Source: Paracoccaceae bacterium (GTDB lineage Bacteria > Pseudomonadota > Alphaproteobacteria > Rhodobacterales > Rhodobacteraceae). From it: a stretch of 55,524 nt of DNA. The notes below the pieces were generated by a model. The model saw only the letters and a list, made by a program, of their open reading frames with translations, ran no database searches and was not told the origin of the DNA. Each line of letters begins with the position of its first letter. The stretch's first letter is position 1. The DNA lies in contig JAFMKS010000004.1 of assembly GCA_017852835.1 (NCBI GenBank), forward strand, positions 19,513-75,036. The letters are read 5' to 3'. Positions 45,214 through 53,876 of the stretch are shown here, piece by piece. The position numbers and the translations under genes are program-made.

Positions 45214-46056
45214 TCAGGACAAACGCACGCCTTTGCGACCCGCAAGGTCAACGAAATACTGCCATGCAACCCGCCCCGAACGGGACCCACGCGTACGGGT
45301 CCATTCAATGGCCTCGGCACAGATGACATCTTCGTCCTCAACCACACCGTGGGCTTTGCAATAGCCGAAGATCATGTCGAAATAATCATCTTGTGAACAG
45401 GGATGGAAGCCCAGCCATAGGCCAAAGCGATCTGACAGAGATACCTTTTCTTCAACGGCCTCTGATGGGTTGATCGCGCTGCTTCGTTCGTTTTCGATCA
45501 TATCGCGCGGCATCAAATGACGGCGATTGGATGTGGCATAAAGAATAACGTTATCCGGCCGCCCCTCGATCCCGCCATCCAAAACCGCCTTCAGCGATTT
45601 GTAATGTTCATCATCATGCGAAAAGCTGAGATCATCACAGAACAACACAAAGCGATGGTCGCTATTGCGAAGATGGTTCAACAGGCGTCCAACGGTTGGC
45701 AGGTCTTCGCGCTGAAGTTCCACGATTTTCAATGGGTGCCCTTGCGCATTCATCGCGCCGTGGATCGCCTTGACCAAGGACGATTTACCCATACCCCGCG
45801 CGCCCCACAACAGGGCGTTGTTGGCCGAATATCCTTTGGCAAACTGCAAGGTGTTTTGCATCAACGTATCGCGTGACCGGTCCACACCGACCAAAAGAGA
45901 CAAATCAACGCACGAAACACTGGGCACAGGGGCCAAACGATCTGGGTCAACATGCCAAACAAAGGCATCCGCCGCGTCAAAATCAGGGGCCGCAGCAGGT
46001 GCGGGTGACATACGCTCCAATGCATCCGCGATGCGTTTTACATCAACTTCATTCAT
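45214..46056 (-). CDS. DUF815 family AAA-type ATPase
   Basis: The 280-residue protein has Walker A WGARGMGKSSLVKAIHG, Walker B FVLFCDDLSFSHDD, sensor-like NVILYATSNRRHLMPRDM, and the family segment LSDRFGLWLGFHPCSQDDY, all characteristic of DUF815 (ATP-binding proteins, function unknown). It is conserved beside tat genes in Rhodobacterales. It lies 24 bases after tatC on the same strand and may be in the tat transcript. Acidic linker after the N-terminal helix is rich in Ala and Pro. Confidence 0.88.
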   Translation of the reverse strand: MNEVDVKRIADALERMSPAPAAAPDFDAADAFVWHVDPDRLAPVPSVSCVDLSLLVGVDRSRDTLMQNTLQFAKGYSANNALLWGARGMGKSSLVKAIHGAMNAQGHPLKIVELQREDLPTVGRLLNHLRNSDHRFVLFCDDLSFSHDDEHYKSLKAVLDGGIEGRPDNVILYATSNRRHLMPRDMIENERSSAINPSEAVEEKVSLSDRFGLWLGFHPCSQDDYFDMIFGYCKAHGVVEDEDVICAEAIEWTRTRGSRSGRVAWQYFVDLAGRKGVRLS

Positions 46057-46080
46057 GGGCCTACCTGTCGTGTTCTTGAA

Positions 46081-46986
46081 CTATTTGGTTGCTTTTTCGT
46101 CGTCTTCTTCGTCGTCTTCTTCGTCGTCGAATTCTTTCATCAACGGGTCGTCAAACTCTTCTTCGTCGTCAAAATATCCATCGGCGCGCAACTGTTCTTC
46201 ACGCTTTGCTTCGACCCGACGCACAAGGAAAATCGAGATTTCATAAAGCCCGTAAACAACAACAAACAAAATAACCTGAGTAATGACATCAGGCGGTGTG
46301 ACAATCGCCGCAAGAACCAAAATGCCGACAATTGCGTATTTACGCACATTTCCCAACCCTTCGGCGCTGACCAAGCCCGCCTTGCCCATAAGGGTCAGCA
46401 AAACAGGCAGTTGGAAACACATGCCAAAAGCAACAATGAATTTGATTGTCAGGCTTAGGTATTCTTGGGCCGAACCTTGGAATGCGATCCCCGCGATTGC
46501 ATTGCCATCAGTGTCTTGGGACAAATCGGTGCCCGCCTGTTGGAACCCAAGGAAAAAGTCGAAGGCAAGCGGAGTCACAACATAATACGCAAAGGATGCG
46601 CCCAACATGAACATAAAGGGCGAGGCGATCATGAACGGCAAAAAGGCGTTCTTTTCTGTTTTGTAAAGACCCGGTGCCACAAAGCGCCACATTTGAAACG
46701 CGATGTAAGGAAAAGCAAGGATCAAACCGCCCAGAAGCGAGATTGAAACCGCAACAAAGAAACCCTCTTGCAGTTTAATCAAAATCAAACCGCAATCCGA
46801 ATGCCCACGCGCCGTCATCGCAGAACACAGCGGTTCGGTCAAGAAATTGAAAATCGGGTTCCACACTGTGAAACAGATAATCATCCCTACGATGAACGCG
46901 GACACAGAATAGATCAACCGTTGACGCAATTCAGCAAGGTGTTCGATCAGCGGTGCGGTTTTGGAATCTAGGTCGTCAGTGCTCAT
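46081..46986 (-). CDS. tatC: Sec-independent protein translocase TatC
   Basis: TatC is the receptor of the twin-arginine translocase. The 301-residue product starts with [20 protein letters not shown], the family hallmark, and has six membrane segments with the conserved [20 protein letters not shown]-like second block, [20 protein letters not shown] and [20 protein letters not shown]. It ends in a long, very acidic tail (repeats of Glu and Asp from about residue 270) that is not needed for function in other species. Third gene of tatABC. Confidence 0.95.
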   Translation of the reverse strand: MSTDDLDSKTAPLIEHLAELRQRLIYSVSAFIVGMIICFTVWNPIFNFLTEPLCSAMTARGHSDCGLILIKLQEGFFVAVSISLLGGLILAFPYIAFQMWRFVAPGLYKTEKNAFLPFMIASPFMFMLGASFAYYVVTPLAFDFFLGFQQAGTDLSQDTDGNAIAGIAFQGSAQEYLSLTIKFIVAFGMCFQLPVLLTLMGKAGLVSAEGLGNVRKYAIVGILVLAAIVTPPDVITQVILFVVVYGLYEISIFLVRRVEAKREEQLRADGYFDDEEEFDDPLMKEFDDEEDDEEDDEKATK

Positions 46987-46995
46987 TCACTATCC

Positions 46996-47472
46996 TTAGC
47001 CACTATCCTTGGCAGGTTTTGGTGCCTCTGCCACGGGTTCGGACGCCGCGGGGATTGGCTTGGCTTGGGCAGTCTCGGCAAAGGCGACTGCGGCTGTTTC
47101 AGCGTCACGTTTTTCCTGTGCACGCTTGGCCGTGGCCTCATGGATTTTCTTGGCCGCTTCGGCGCGCTCTGCCGCCAATTTCCCTGTTTCACTCTCAGGG
47201 GTCCATTTTGTAAACTCTGATGCCGCGTCTTTGACGCTATCAAAGCCCGTTTGCATGGGGTTGGTTGCGGCCTTCAACGTTTTGTTGATGTCGCTGACGC
47301 CTGCATCATCTGCGGCTTCATTCATCGCACTGCTGAATTCGCGCGCCATACCTTTGAGTCGCCCAACAAATTCCCCGCCCTTTTTAAACAGGACTGGCAA
47401 ATCTTTGGGACCCACTACGATAAGCGCCACGATCCCAATGACCAGCAGCTCGGTCCAACCCAGATCAAACAT
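46996..47472 (-). CDS. tatB: Sec-independent protein translocase TatB
   Basis: The 158-residue protein begins [20 protein letters not shown], an N-terminal membrane helix, and the hinge [20 protein letters not shown], the TatB pattern (Glu at position 8 as in TatB proteins). An amphipathic helix and a long Ala/Glu/Lys/Pro-rich tail follow. It partners TatC in substrate recognition. It begins three bases after the tatA stop and ends nine before tatC. Confidence 0.94.
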   Translation of the reverse strand: MFDLGWTELLVIGIVALIVVGPKDLPVLFKKGGEFVGRLKGMAREFSSAMNEAADDAGVSDINKTLKAATNPMQTGFDSVKDAASEFTKWTPESETGKLAAERAEAAKKIHEATAKRAQEKRDAETAAVAFAETAQAKPIPAASEPVAEAPKPAKDSG

Positions 47473-47475
47473 GGA

Positions 47476-47691
47476 TTATACCTTGTCTTTTTCTGTCTCT
47501 GGCGTGACGTCTTTGGCAAGTTCAGCGGCTTCTTCTGCTGCGCTTTCTTCGCCTTCTTTGATGCCACGTTTGAAGCTTGTGATGCCTTTGCCAACTTCGC
47601 CCATCAAGCCACTGATCTTACCGCGACCAAATAGAACCAATACAACAACTGCAATCAGCAGGATGCCCGGCAAACCAATGTTATTTAGCAT
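47476..47691 (-). CDS. tatA: Sec-independent protein translocase TatA
   Basis: The 71-residue protein (MLNNIGLPGILLIAVVVLVL, then FGRGKISGLMGEVGKGITSF) has the short TatA layout: N-terminal membrane helix, FGRGKI hinge, amphipathic helix and acidic tail. TatA oligomers form the passage for folded proteins. I chose ATG 47691 (MLNNIG) with AGAAAGACATG context over a longer frame; homologues begin there. First gene of the tatABC run. Confidence 0.94.
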   Translation of the reverse strand: MLNNIGLPGILLIAVVVLVLFGRGKISGLMGEVGKGITSFKRGIKEGEESAAEEAAELAKDVTPETEKDKV

Positions 47692-47865
47692 GTCTTTCTC
47701 CTCGTGTTCGCGACCTGGGCCGCGTCCTTTGAACGTCCCACATCTATTCATTAATTTGGGCGGATTAAAGTCGATAATTTCCCAAACGGAAAGAAAATTT
47801 TAAAAATATTGCGCAGGGCGCGACAGTTTTACCCAAGGATTGTGAAAAAGCGCTTTGGAAACCGG

Positions 47866-48945
47866 CTATCCTGCTTCAAAAACAAAGCATCTGTCGCGCG
47901 GAACCGTCAACCACATCGCCTGTCCCGCTTTCGGCAAAAATACGCTAGGCACGGTGGCTATTATCCGCGCGCCATCCGTTTCAAGGCGAAATTCAATCAG
48001 GCTATAACTGCCCAAAAAACGCGCGCGCTCCACAAGGGCACGTGCAGCGACACCTTGGCTGGCTGTTGGATTTGGACCGCGCCCTGCCCTGTCGAAATCA
48101 ATACGCACATGCTGTGGACGAAACACAATATCCACTTGTGAACCATCCTTGATCCCAGGCGCCAAAAATTGACCAAAGGCTGTATCGGCAAGCGATCCTT
48201 GGATGGTGGCGCGCACTTCATTTATGTCCGAGAAAAAGGCAACGGCACGTTTATCAACGGGCGCGTTATAGATATTATAGGGCGCGCCGCGTTGCACGAT
48301 TTGCCCTGCGCGCATCAGTGCGATTTCATCAGCCATGCGCATCGCCTCATCCGGTTCATGGGTGACCAGAACAACGGCGGTGTCCTCGGCCTTAAGCAGG
48401 GCTAGAGTTTCATCACGGATGTCATCACGCAACCGATTGTCCAGCCCCGAAAAAGGTTCATCCATTAACATAATTCTGGGTCGCGGCGCTAATGCACGGG
48501 CAAGTGCCACGCGCTGTTGTTCACCGCCAGACAGGGTGTGGGGAAATTCGTCGATCATATGTGCCAGACCAACTTTTTCCAGCAATTCAACCACACGGGC
48601 ACGTTTCTGCGCCTTTGATCCACGGAGGCCAAAGGCTACGTTTTCCGCGACAGATAAATGGGGGAAAAGGGCGAAATCCTGAAACATCAACCCGATGGAT
48701 CGCTCTTCTGGCGGGACAGAGGTATAGGTGTCGCAAATTGGTTTCCCATCCACCCAGATTTCACCACTGTTTTGTTGATCGATCCCTGCGATCATCCGCA
48801 GCGTTGTGGATTTTCCACAACCCGACGGCCCCAACAAACAGGTCACCTGCCCTGGCATCACGGACAGCGATACATCACGCACCACATCCGTGTCGCCAAA
48901 ACGACGCGTCAGATTTTTAATCTCTAATCTGGGTACCGATTGCAC
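47866..48945 (-). CDS. ABC transporter ATP-binding protein, Fe(III)/FbpC or polyamine/PotA-like
   Basis: The 359-residue ATPase has Walker A LLGPSGCGKSTTLRMIAGID, Q-loop MFQDFALFPHLSVAENVAFG, signature HTLSGGEQQRVALARALA, Walker B RIMLMDEPFSGLDNRLRDDI and switch His in VLVTHEPDEAMRMADEIALM, then a C-terminal TOBE-type domain (FRPQHVRIDFDRAGRG; LGSYSLIEFRLETDGARI). The pattern fits FbpC-type iron(III) importers best. No permease or binding-protein gene lies beside it in the window, so its partners are elsewhere or lost. The start is GTG 48945, preceded by AAGGCGG. Confidence 0.87.
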   Translation of the reverse strand: MQSVPRLEIKNLTRRFGDTDVVRDVSLSVMPGQVTCLLGPSGCGKSTTLRMIAGIDQQNSGEIWVDGKPICDTYTSVPPEERSIGLMFQDFALFPHLSVAENVAFGLRGSKAQKRARVVELLEKVGLAHMIDEFPHTLSGGEQQRVALARALAPRPRIMLMDEPFSGLDNRLRDDIRDETLALLKAEDTAVVLVTHEPDEAMRMADEIALMRAGQIVQRGAPYNIYNAPVDKRAVAFFSDINEVRATIQGSLADTAFGQFLAPGIKDGSQVDIVFRPQHVRIDFDRAGRGPNPTASQGVAARALVERARFLGSYSLIEFRLETDGARIIATVPSVFLPKAGQAMWLTVPRDRCFVFEAG

Positions 48946-49044
48946 TGCCTACCGCCTTTTTCCGATAAAACTTATCAGGATTAGAATGTGGATATCAGTA
49001 TCCCATGATCTGCGCAACCATCGCCGCAACACATTTGATGAATG

Positions 49045-49075
49045 ACAATCCCCGCCAAACTTGGGCGGGGATTGT
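49045..49075. terminator. Perfect 12-base inverted repeat between SDR and ABC genes
   Basis: ACAATCCCCGCC (49045-49056) and GGCGGGGATTGT (49064-49075), loop of seven. It is strongly paired and sits between the 3' end of the minus-strand SDR gene and the ABC gene start. There is no T run on either side, so a terminator is likely only by position. Confidence 0.5.
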
Positions 49076-49100
49076 TCAATGCAAAATATAGTTAGTTAAA

Positions 49101-49880
49101 TTACATGGTCATATTCGTGGCACCGCCATCCAACAGGACGTTTTGACCAACCATGAAACCCGCATGCTGTGAACACATGAACGCACAGGTCGCACCGAAG
49201 TCTTCCAACGTGCCGTATCTGCGTGCGGGGATCGTCGCCTCACGCGCGGATTTGGCCTCGTCCATTGTAATGCCTGTATCGGCAGCCACCTTACCATCCA
49301 GAGAAATTGCGCGATCTGTCGCGTGGATGCCCGGCAATAGATTGTTGATCGTCACACCATGGGGCGCCACCTGACGCGATGTACCTGCAACATACCCAGT
49401 CAGGCCCGCACGCGCGGAATTTGATAATCCCAACTGCGGGATCGGCGCGCGCACGGATTGCGATGTGATGTTCACAATGCGACCCCAACCCTGATCCATC
49501 ATTCCCGGCAATACTGATTTAATGAGCGTGATGGGCGTTAGCATGTTTGCATCAATGGCCGCGATGAAATCGTCACGTTCCCAATCGCTCCACATTCCCG
49601 GAGGTGGACCGCCCGCGTTTGTCACCAAAATATCAATGTGACCCGCCACATCCAAAACGTTGGCGCGGCCTTCGTCGGTCGTGATATCGGCGGCAACTGC
49701 GGTGACGTTTACCTGAAAACGGCTGCGAATCTCCTCGGCCGTTTTCTCCAACGCCTCTGCGCCCCTTGCATTCAGTACCAAATCAACACCTGCCTCTGCC
49801 AAGGCCAAGGCACAGCCTTTGCCCAACCCCTTAGAGGATGCACAAACCAGTGCCTTTTTACCTGCAATACCCAGATTCAT
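49101..49880 (-). CDS. SDR-family oxidoreductase (3-oxoacyl-ACP reductase-like)
   Basis: The 259-residue protein has a variant cofactor motif CASSKGLGKGCALALAEAG, the NAG strand LVTNAGGPPPGMWSDWER, and an active site in which Tyr of the classical YxxxK is replaced: the block reads QLGLSNSARAGLTGYVAGTS, without the YxxxK pair. Such members (often annotated as SDR of 3-oxoacyl reductase type with GGPPPG) are common in Roseobacters; reductase activity is therefore uncertain. The end is LLDGGATNMTM. I use ATG 49880; ATG 49889 nine bases upstream is also possible. Confidence 0.82.
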   Translation of the reverse strand: MNLGIAGKKALVCASSKGLGKGCALALAEAGVDLVLNARGAEALEKTAEEIRSRFQVNVTAVAADITTDEGRANVLDVAGHIDILVTNAGGPPPGMWSDWERDDFIAAIDANMLTPITLIKSVLPGMMDQGWGRIVNITSQSVRAPIPQLGLSNSARAGLTGYVAGTSRQVAPHGVTINNLLPGIHATDRAISLDGKVAADTGITMDEAKSAREATIPARRYGTLEDFGATCAFMCSQHAGFMVGQNVLLDGGATNMTM

Positions 49881-50103
49881 CTCTCTCATCCTCTCAATTT
49901 AAACTAAGATTTTTCTACTTTGACGCGTTTGCCTTTTTAACAGTGCCTCAAAATCAAAGACAATGAGTCCAGTTTGTGACAAATTTTGCAACTTAATTGG
50001 ATTACGGGCGAATAAAAGAGTAAGATCAATGCAGAATGCAAACATCAACAGTCCGCTGACATGCTGGCAACCCCAGCAAAGGAAGCTGCTGAGCGAAGAC
50101 GAC

Positions 50104-51076
50104 ATGCAATCAATCCCTGTGTATCAGGTTGACAGCTTTAAGGTGGTCCATGGCGCGAACTTGAGCGATAACATGTCTTTTGCCGATGAATTGATGTTGG
50201 ATGATGTCAATACCCTGAAAAAGTGTCGCCACGCCGCATCCTGCCTGTGGTCCTAAGCGATGATAGCCTGCACGTTGGAACGAATGGGGATACAGGTACC
50301 GAAGGCAACGCCCTGTTTTTGGATAGTTACGTCACCCTGATGACCCAAAACACAGATACAGTTGAGGCGTTGTTGATTGTCGAGGTGTATGAGCACGACA
50401 GCATTGAAAATAGCTATGTCATGCCCTTTTCCCCGATGGTTTAAGGGGTTGAATACACCTTGGTTGGTATCGATCGCGAAAATGCAGAAGAACGTTTTGC
50501 CAAAATCACGTGCCTTTCATTTGTAAGGGGCACGCGTATCACGTGTCCTCGGGTGCATTGAAACCGATTGAAGAATTAGAAGTCGGTGAAAAAATCTTCA
50601 CACGCGACAAAGGCGTCCAAGAAATTCGCTGGATCGGGCAATCCACCATGCATGCCACAGGTGATTTTGCACCTGTCGTGATCAAAGCGGGCGCATTGAA
50701 CAATATGCATAATTTGGTTGTTAGCCCATAATTCCGTCTGTTTGTCTATCAACGACAGGATAAATTGGGCACAGGACGCGCCGAAACATTGGTGTGGGCC
50801 AAACATTTGGTGAATGGCAAAGACATCAATCGCCTGAATGATGGATTTGTCGAATACTACCAGTTGCTGTTTGACGAACATCAAATCATCTATGCCGAAG
50901 GTATCGCCGCAGAAAGCCTGTTGTTTGATCAACGCGCAGAAAGTGTCCTGCCTGATGAGGCGAAGCGCGGCGTCAGCCTGCATAAATCCAGCTATCAAGA
51001 TGTTTTGGAAGTTGACGAAGACAAACTGCGTTCAACCAATGCGGTGAACCTGCTCCATCAAGCCTCGCGCGGGTAA
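50104..51076 (+). pseudogene. Hint-domain protein (Rhodobacterales type), two shifts and two in-frame stops
   Basis: This reads as a single protein of the Hint (hedgehog/intein) type found in many Rhodobacteraceae. Pieces in order: MQSIPVYQVDSFKVVHGANL and DELMLDDVNTLKK; a shift near 50217-50221 (A run; restoring gives KKVSPRRILPVVLSDDSLHV); EALLIVEVYEHDSIENSYVM; TAA at 50442-50444 before GVEYTLVGIDRENAEERFAK; shift near 50540 into KPIEELEVGEKIFTRDKGVQ; EIRWIGQSTMH; TAA at 50729-50731 in the VVSP-x-x-RLF site; then GRAETLVWAKHLVNGKDINR, QLLFDEHQIIYAEGIAAESL and the stop at 51076. The self-cleavage block normally ends in HN; the damage precludes a function. It may start upstream (ATG 50029). 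Confidence 0.75.
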
Positions 51077-51146
51077 AATTCGTTTTTCCACGCATTCTGA
51101 ACGCCCAAGAGTTGCCAAGTGCAAACGCGCGCAATATAGGCAAGTC

Positions 51147-52754
51147 ATGACACAAATCGCCTCAAATCGCCCCGACCTACCGCCTGAAATTGGCCGCCGC
51201 CGCACATTTGCGATTATTTCGCACCCAGATGCGGGCAAAACCACATTGACGGAAAAGTTTCTGTTGTTTGGTGGCGCGATTCAAATGGCGGGCCAAGTGC
51301 GTGCCAAGGGTGAAGCGCGGCGGACGCGTTCAGATTTCATGCAGATGGAAAAGGACCGCGGAATTTCGGTAAGCGCATCTGCCATGTCCTTTGAATATCA
51401 TGATTTCCGTTTCAACCTTGTGGATACCCCAGGCCACAGCGATTTTTCCGAAGACACCTATCGCACACTGACGGCTGTGGATGCGGCTGTGATGGTGGTT
51501 GACGGCGCAAAGGGCGTCGAAAGTCAGACCCGCAAACTGTTCGAGGTCTGCCGCCTGCGCGATTTGCCAATTTTGACCTTTTGCAACAAAATGGATCGCG
51601 AAAGCCGCGATACATTTGAAATCATAGATGAAATCCAAGAAAATCTTGCGATTGATGTGACACCTGCCAGTTGGCCAATCGGGGTGGGCAGCGAATTTTT
51701 GGGCTGTTACGATCTGTTGAATGATCGGTTGGAATTGATGGACCGCGCGGACAGAAACCGCGTTGCGGAAAGCATCGAAATTAACGGATTGGACGACCCC
51801 AAACTGAAAGAGCATGTGCCAGCACATCTTTTGGAAAAATTCCTAGAAGAGGTTGAAATGGCGCGCGAACTGCTGCCAGCCCTAGACCCACAAGCGGTGC
51901 TAGAAGGGCACATGACCCCCATTTGGTTTGGATCGGCCATCAATTCCTTTGGCGTCAAAGAACTGATGGATGGCATCGGAAAATACGGACCAGAGCCGCA
52001 AATCCAATCCGCCGAACCCCGTCAAGTCGCCCCAGAAGAACCCAAAGTGTCTGGCTTTGTCTTTAAGGTGCAGGCCAATATGGACCCAAAGCACCGCGAC
52101 CGTGTGGCTTTTGTCCGACTGGCATCGGGACATTTCAAGCGGGGCATGAAACTGCTGCATGTGCGCAGTAAAAAACCGATGGCGGTGTCAAACCCTGTTC
52201 TGTTCCTTGCCGCAGATCGTGAATTGGCTGAAGAGGCATGGGCAGGTGATATCATTGGCATTCCAAACCACGGACAATTGCGCATCGGCGACACCCTGAC
52301 CGAAGGGGAACAGATCCGTGTGACGGGTATCCCCTCATTCGCACCTGAGCTTTTGCAAGCCTGCCGCGCGGGTGACCCTATGAAGGCCAAGCATCTGGAA
52401 AAAGCATTGATGCAATTTGCCGAAGAAGGTGCCGCAAAAGTGTTCAAACCAACTTTTGGATCAGGCTTTATTGTTGGGGTTGTCGGCGCATTGCAGTTTG
52501 AAGTATTAGCAAGTCGCATTGAATTGGAATACGGCCTACCCGTACGTTTCGAACAATCCCAATTTACCTCGGCCCGTTGGGTGCAGGGTGACAAACAGGC
52601 CCAAGATAAATTTTCCGCCGCAAACAAACAGCATATCGCAACAGACCACGATGGCGATATGGTGTTTCTAACGCGGCTGCAGTGGGACATTGATCGGGTT
52701 GAACGGGATTATCCAGATGTTAATCTGACTGCGACAAAGGAAATGATGGTGTAA
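51147..52754 (+). CDS. prfC: Peptide chain release factor 3
   Basis: RF3 is a GTPase that recycles RF1/RF2 from the ribosome after termination. The 535-residue product has G1 ISHPDAGKTTLTEKFLLFGG, switch region with MEKDRGISVSASAMSFEY, G3 LVDTPGHSDFSEDTYRTL, G4 FCNKMDRESRDTFEIID and C-terminal domains with GFVFKVQANMDPKHRDR and FVRLASGHFKRGMKL. Start ATG 51147 gives the family N-terminus. It is intact and lies between two broken genes. Confidence 0.96.
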   Translation: MTQIASNRPDLPPEIGRRRTFAIISHPDAGKTTLTEKFLLFGGAIQMAGQVRAKGEARRTRSDFMQMEKDRGISVSASAMSFEYHDFRFNLVDTPGHSDFSEDTYRTLTAVDAAVMVVDGAKGVESQTRKLFEVCRLRDLPILTFCNKMDRESRDTFEIIDEIQENLAIDVTPASWPIGVGSEFLGCYDLLNDRLELMDRADRNRVAESIEINGLDDPKLKEHVPAHLLEKFLEEVEMARELLPALDPQAVLEGHMTPIWFGSAINSFGVKELMDGIGKYGPEPQIQSAEPRQVAPEEPKVSGFVFKVQANMDPKHRDRVAFVRLASGHFKRGMKLLHVRSKKPMAVSNPVLFLAADRELAEEAWAGDIIGIPNHGQLRIGDTLTEGEQIRVTGIPSFAPELLQACRAGDPMKAKHLEKALMQFAEEGAAKVFKPTFGSGFIVGVVGALQFEVLASRIELEYGLPVRFEQSQFTSARWVQGDKQAQDKFSAANKQHIATDHDGDMVFLTRLQWDIDRVERDYPDVNLTATKEMMV

Positions 52755-52762
52755 GTGTAACA

Positions 52763-53735
52763 ATGTCTTTGGAACCGCATCGATGGGCCGTCATGTCCAC
52801 AATAAAAGCGCCGACCAAAGACATTTTGAGTTTCGCGGCACATTACCTAAGCCTTCGGGCGACGCATCTCTATCTGTTTTTGGACTTCCCAGATCCAGAG
52901 GCACAGGGGCATCTGGAAAATCACCCTAATATACATGTCACAAACACCGCGCCGAATTATAAGCAGGCAAGCGTTCGTCGTCCCCAAACCGTTGAACGGC
53001 GCCAAATTGAAAACATAAAAACCGCGATCGAATTTGCCCGCCGTGATGATATCGCCTGGCTCGGCCATTTTGATAATGACGAATTTTTGCATGCCCCAAG
53101 TCACGCAAATGTGGGCATGCGTTTGGCACGTTTGGACGATGATGTTATGTGCGCGCGCCCTACCCGTTGAATATTTGGTGCCTGACGATCCTGATTACAC
53201 AGGCCCTGATCAGTTTAAGCGTTTGGCCGCACCCTTTGCCCGTCGCCGTCAAATCAGCATGTGGGCCTATCCTGAATTTGGAGCCAAGGTTTCGGGCGGA
53301 TTTCTAAGCCGTCAGGTTGGAAAATCCTTTTTCCGCATCGTGCTCGAACTGATGGCGCCGCGCAGCCATTTTTGTGACTAACCCACGCATAATAACACAA
53401 AAATAAAAACATTGGCCCATTTGGACTTGGCGTATTATCATACCGATGCATAGGACAAATTTTATCAAAAATACCAATAACGCCGCGCAGCTGGGTCCTA
53501 TCGCAAGGTGATATCAGGCGGAAAAACCTATGAAACTAAGCGCAAAAGCCTGCACGACATTCTAGAAGAGCTGGAACAGAGCGAAGGTGTCGCTGGCCTG
53601 AAGAGGCTGCACCGCGAATTATGCGTTGCCACACCCGATTTGTTTGCACGGTTAGACCAATATGACCTTTATCTTTTGTATGACTTTAACTTTGACGCCA
53701 AACGTGCACAGTATTTTTCACAGTTTTCAATTTGA
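52763..53735 (+). pseudogene. Glycosyltransferase family 2-type protein, frameshift and three in-frame stops
   Basis: From ATG 52763 the frame holds MSTIKAPTKDILSFAAHYLS and DIAWLGHFDNDEFLHA, a DxDEFL nucleotide-sugar/metal site usual in Glyco_tranf_2_4-type proteins. At about 53150-53159 a GC-rich repeat shifts the frame: the next piece continues as ALPVEYLVPDDPDYTGPDQF, KRLAAPFARRRQISMW and GGFLSRQVGKSFFR. It meets TAA 53379-53381, TAG 53451-53453 (in LDLAYYHTDA-stop-DKFYQ) and TAA 53478-53480, then runs on to SLHDILEELEQSEGVAGLKR and a true stop at 53735. The short N-terminal remnant at 28984 belongs to the same family. It follows prfC by eight bases. Confidence 0.72.
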
Positions 53736-53876
53736 TACGGGCCAAATGCCGCACGCATTGACGTGGGGATAGGTTTTAGCGTAGAAGCGACACACCAAGC
53801 GCGCCCTGTATGAGGTAGGCCGCGCAATGACGATCAGACGTGCGGGCCAAGAAGTGTCCGTAACAAACGGATACAC

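Noticed and set aside
49045-49075. Classical rho-independent terminator
   Set aside because: The stem is perfect, but no T run follows on either strand; retained at modest confidence by position.
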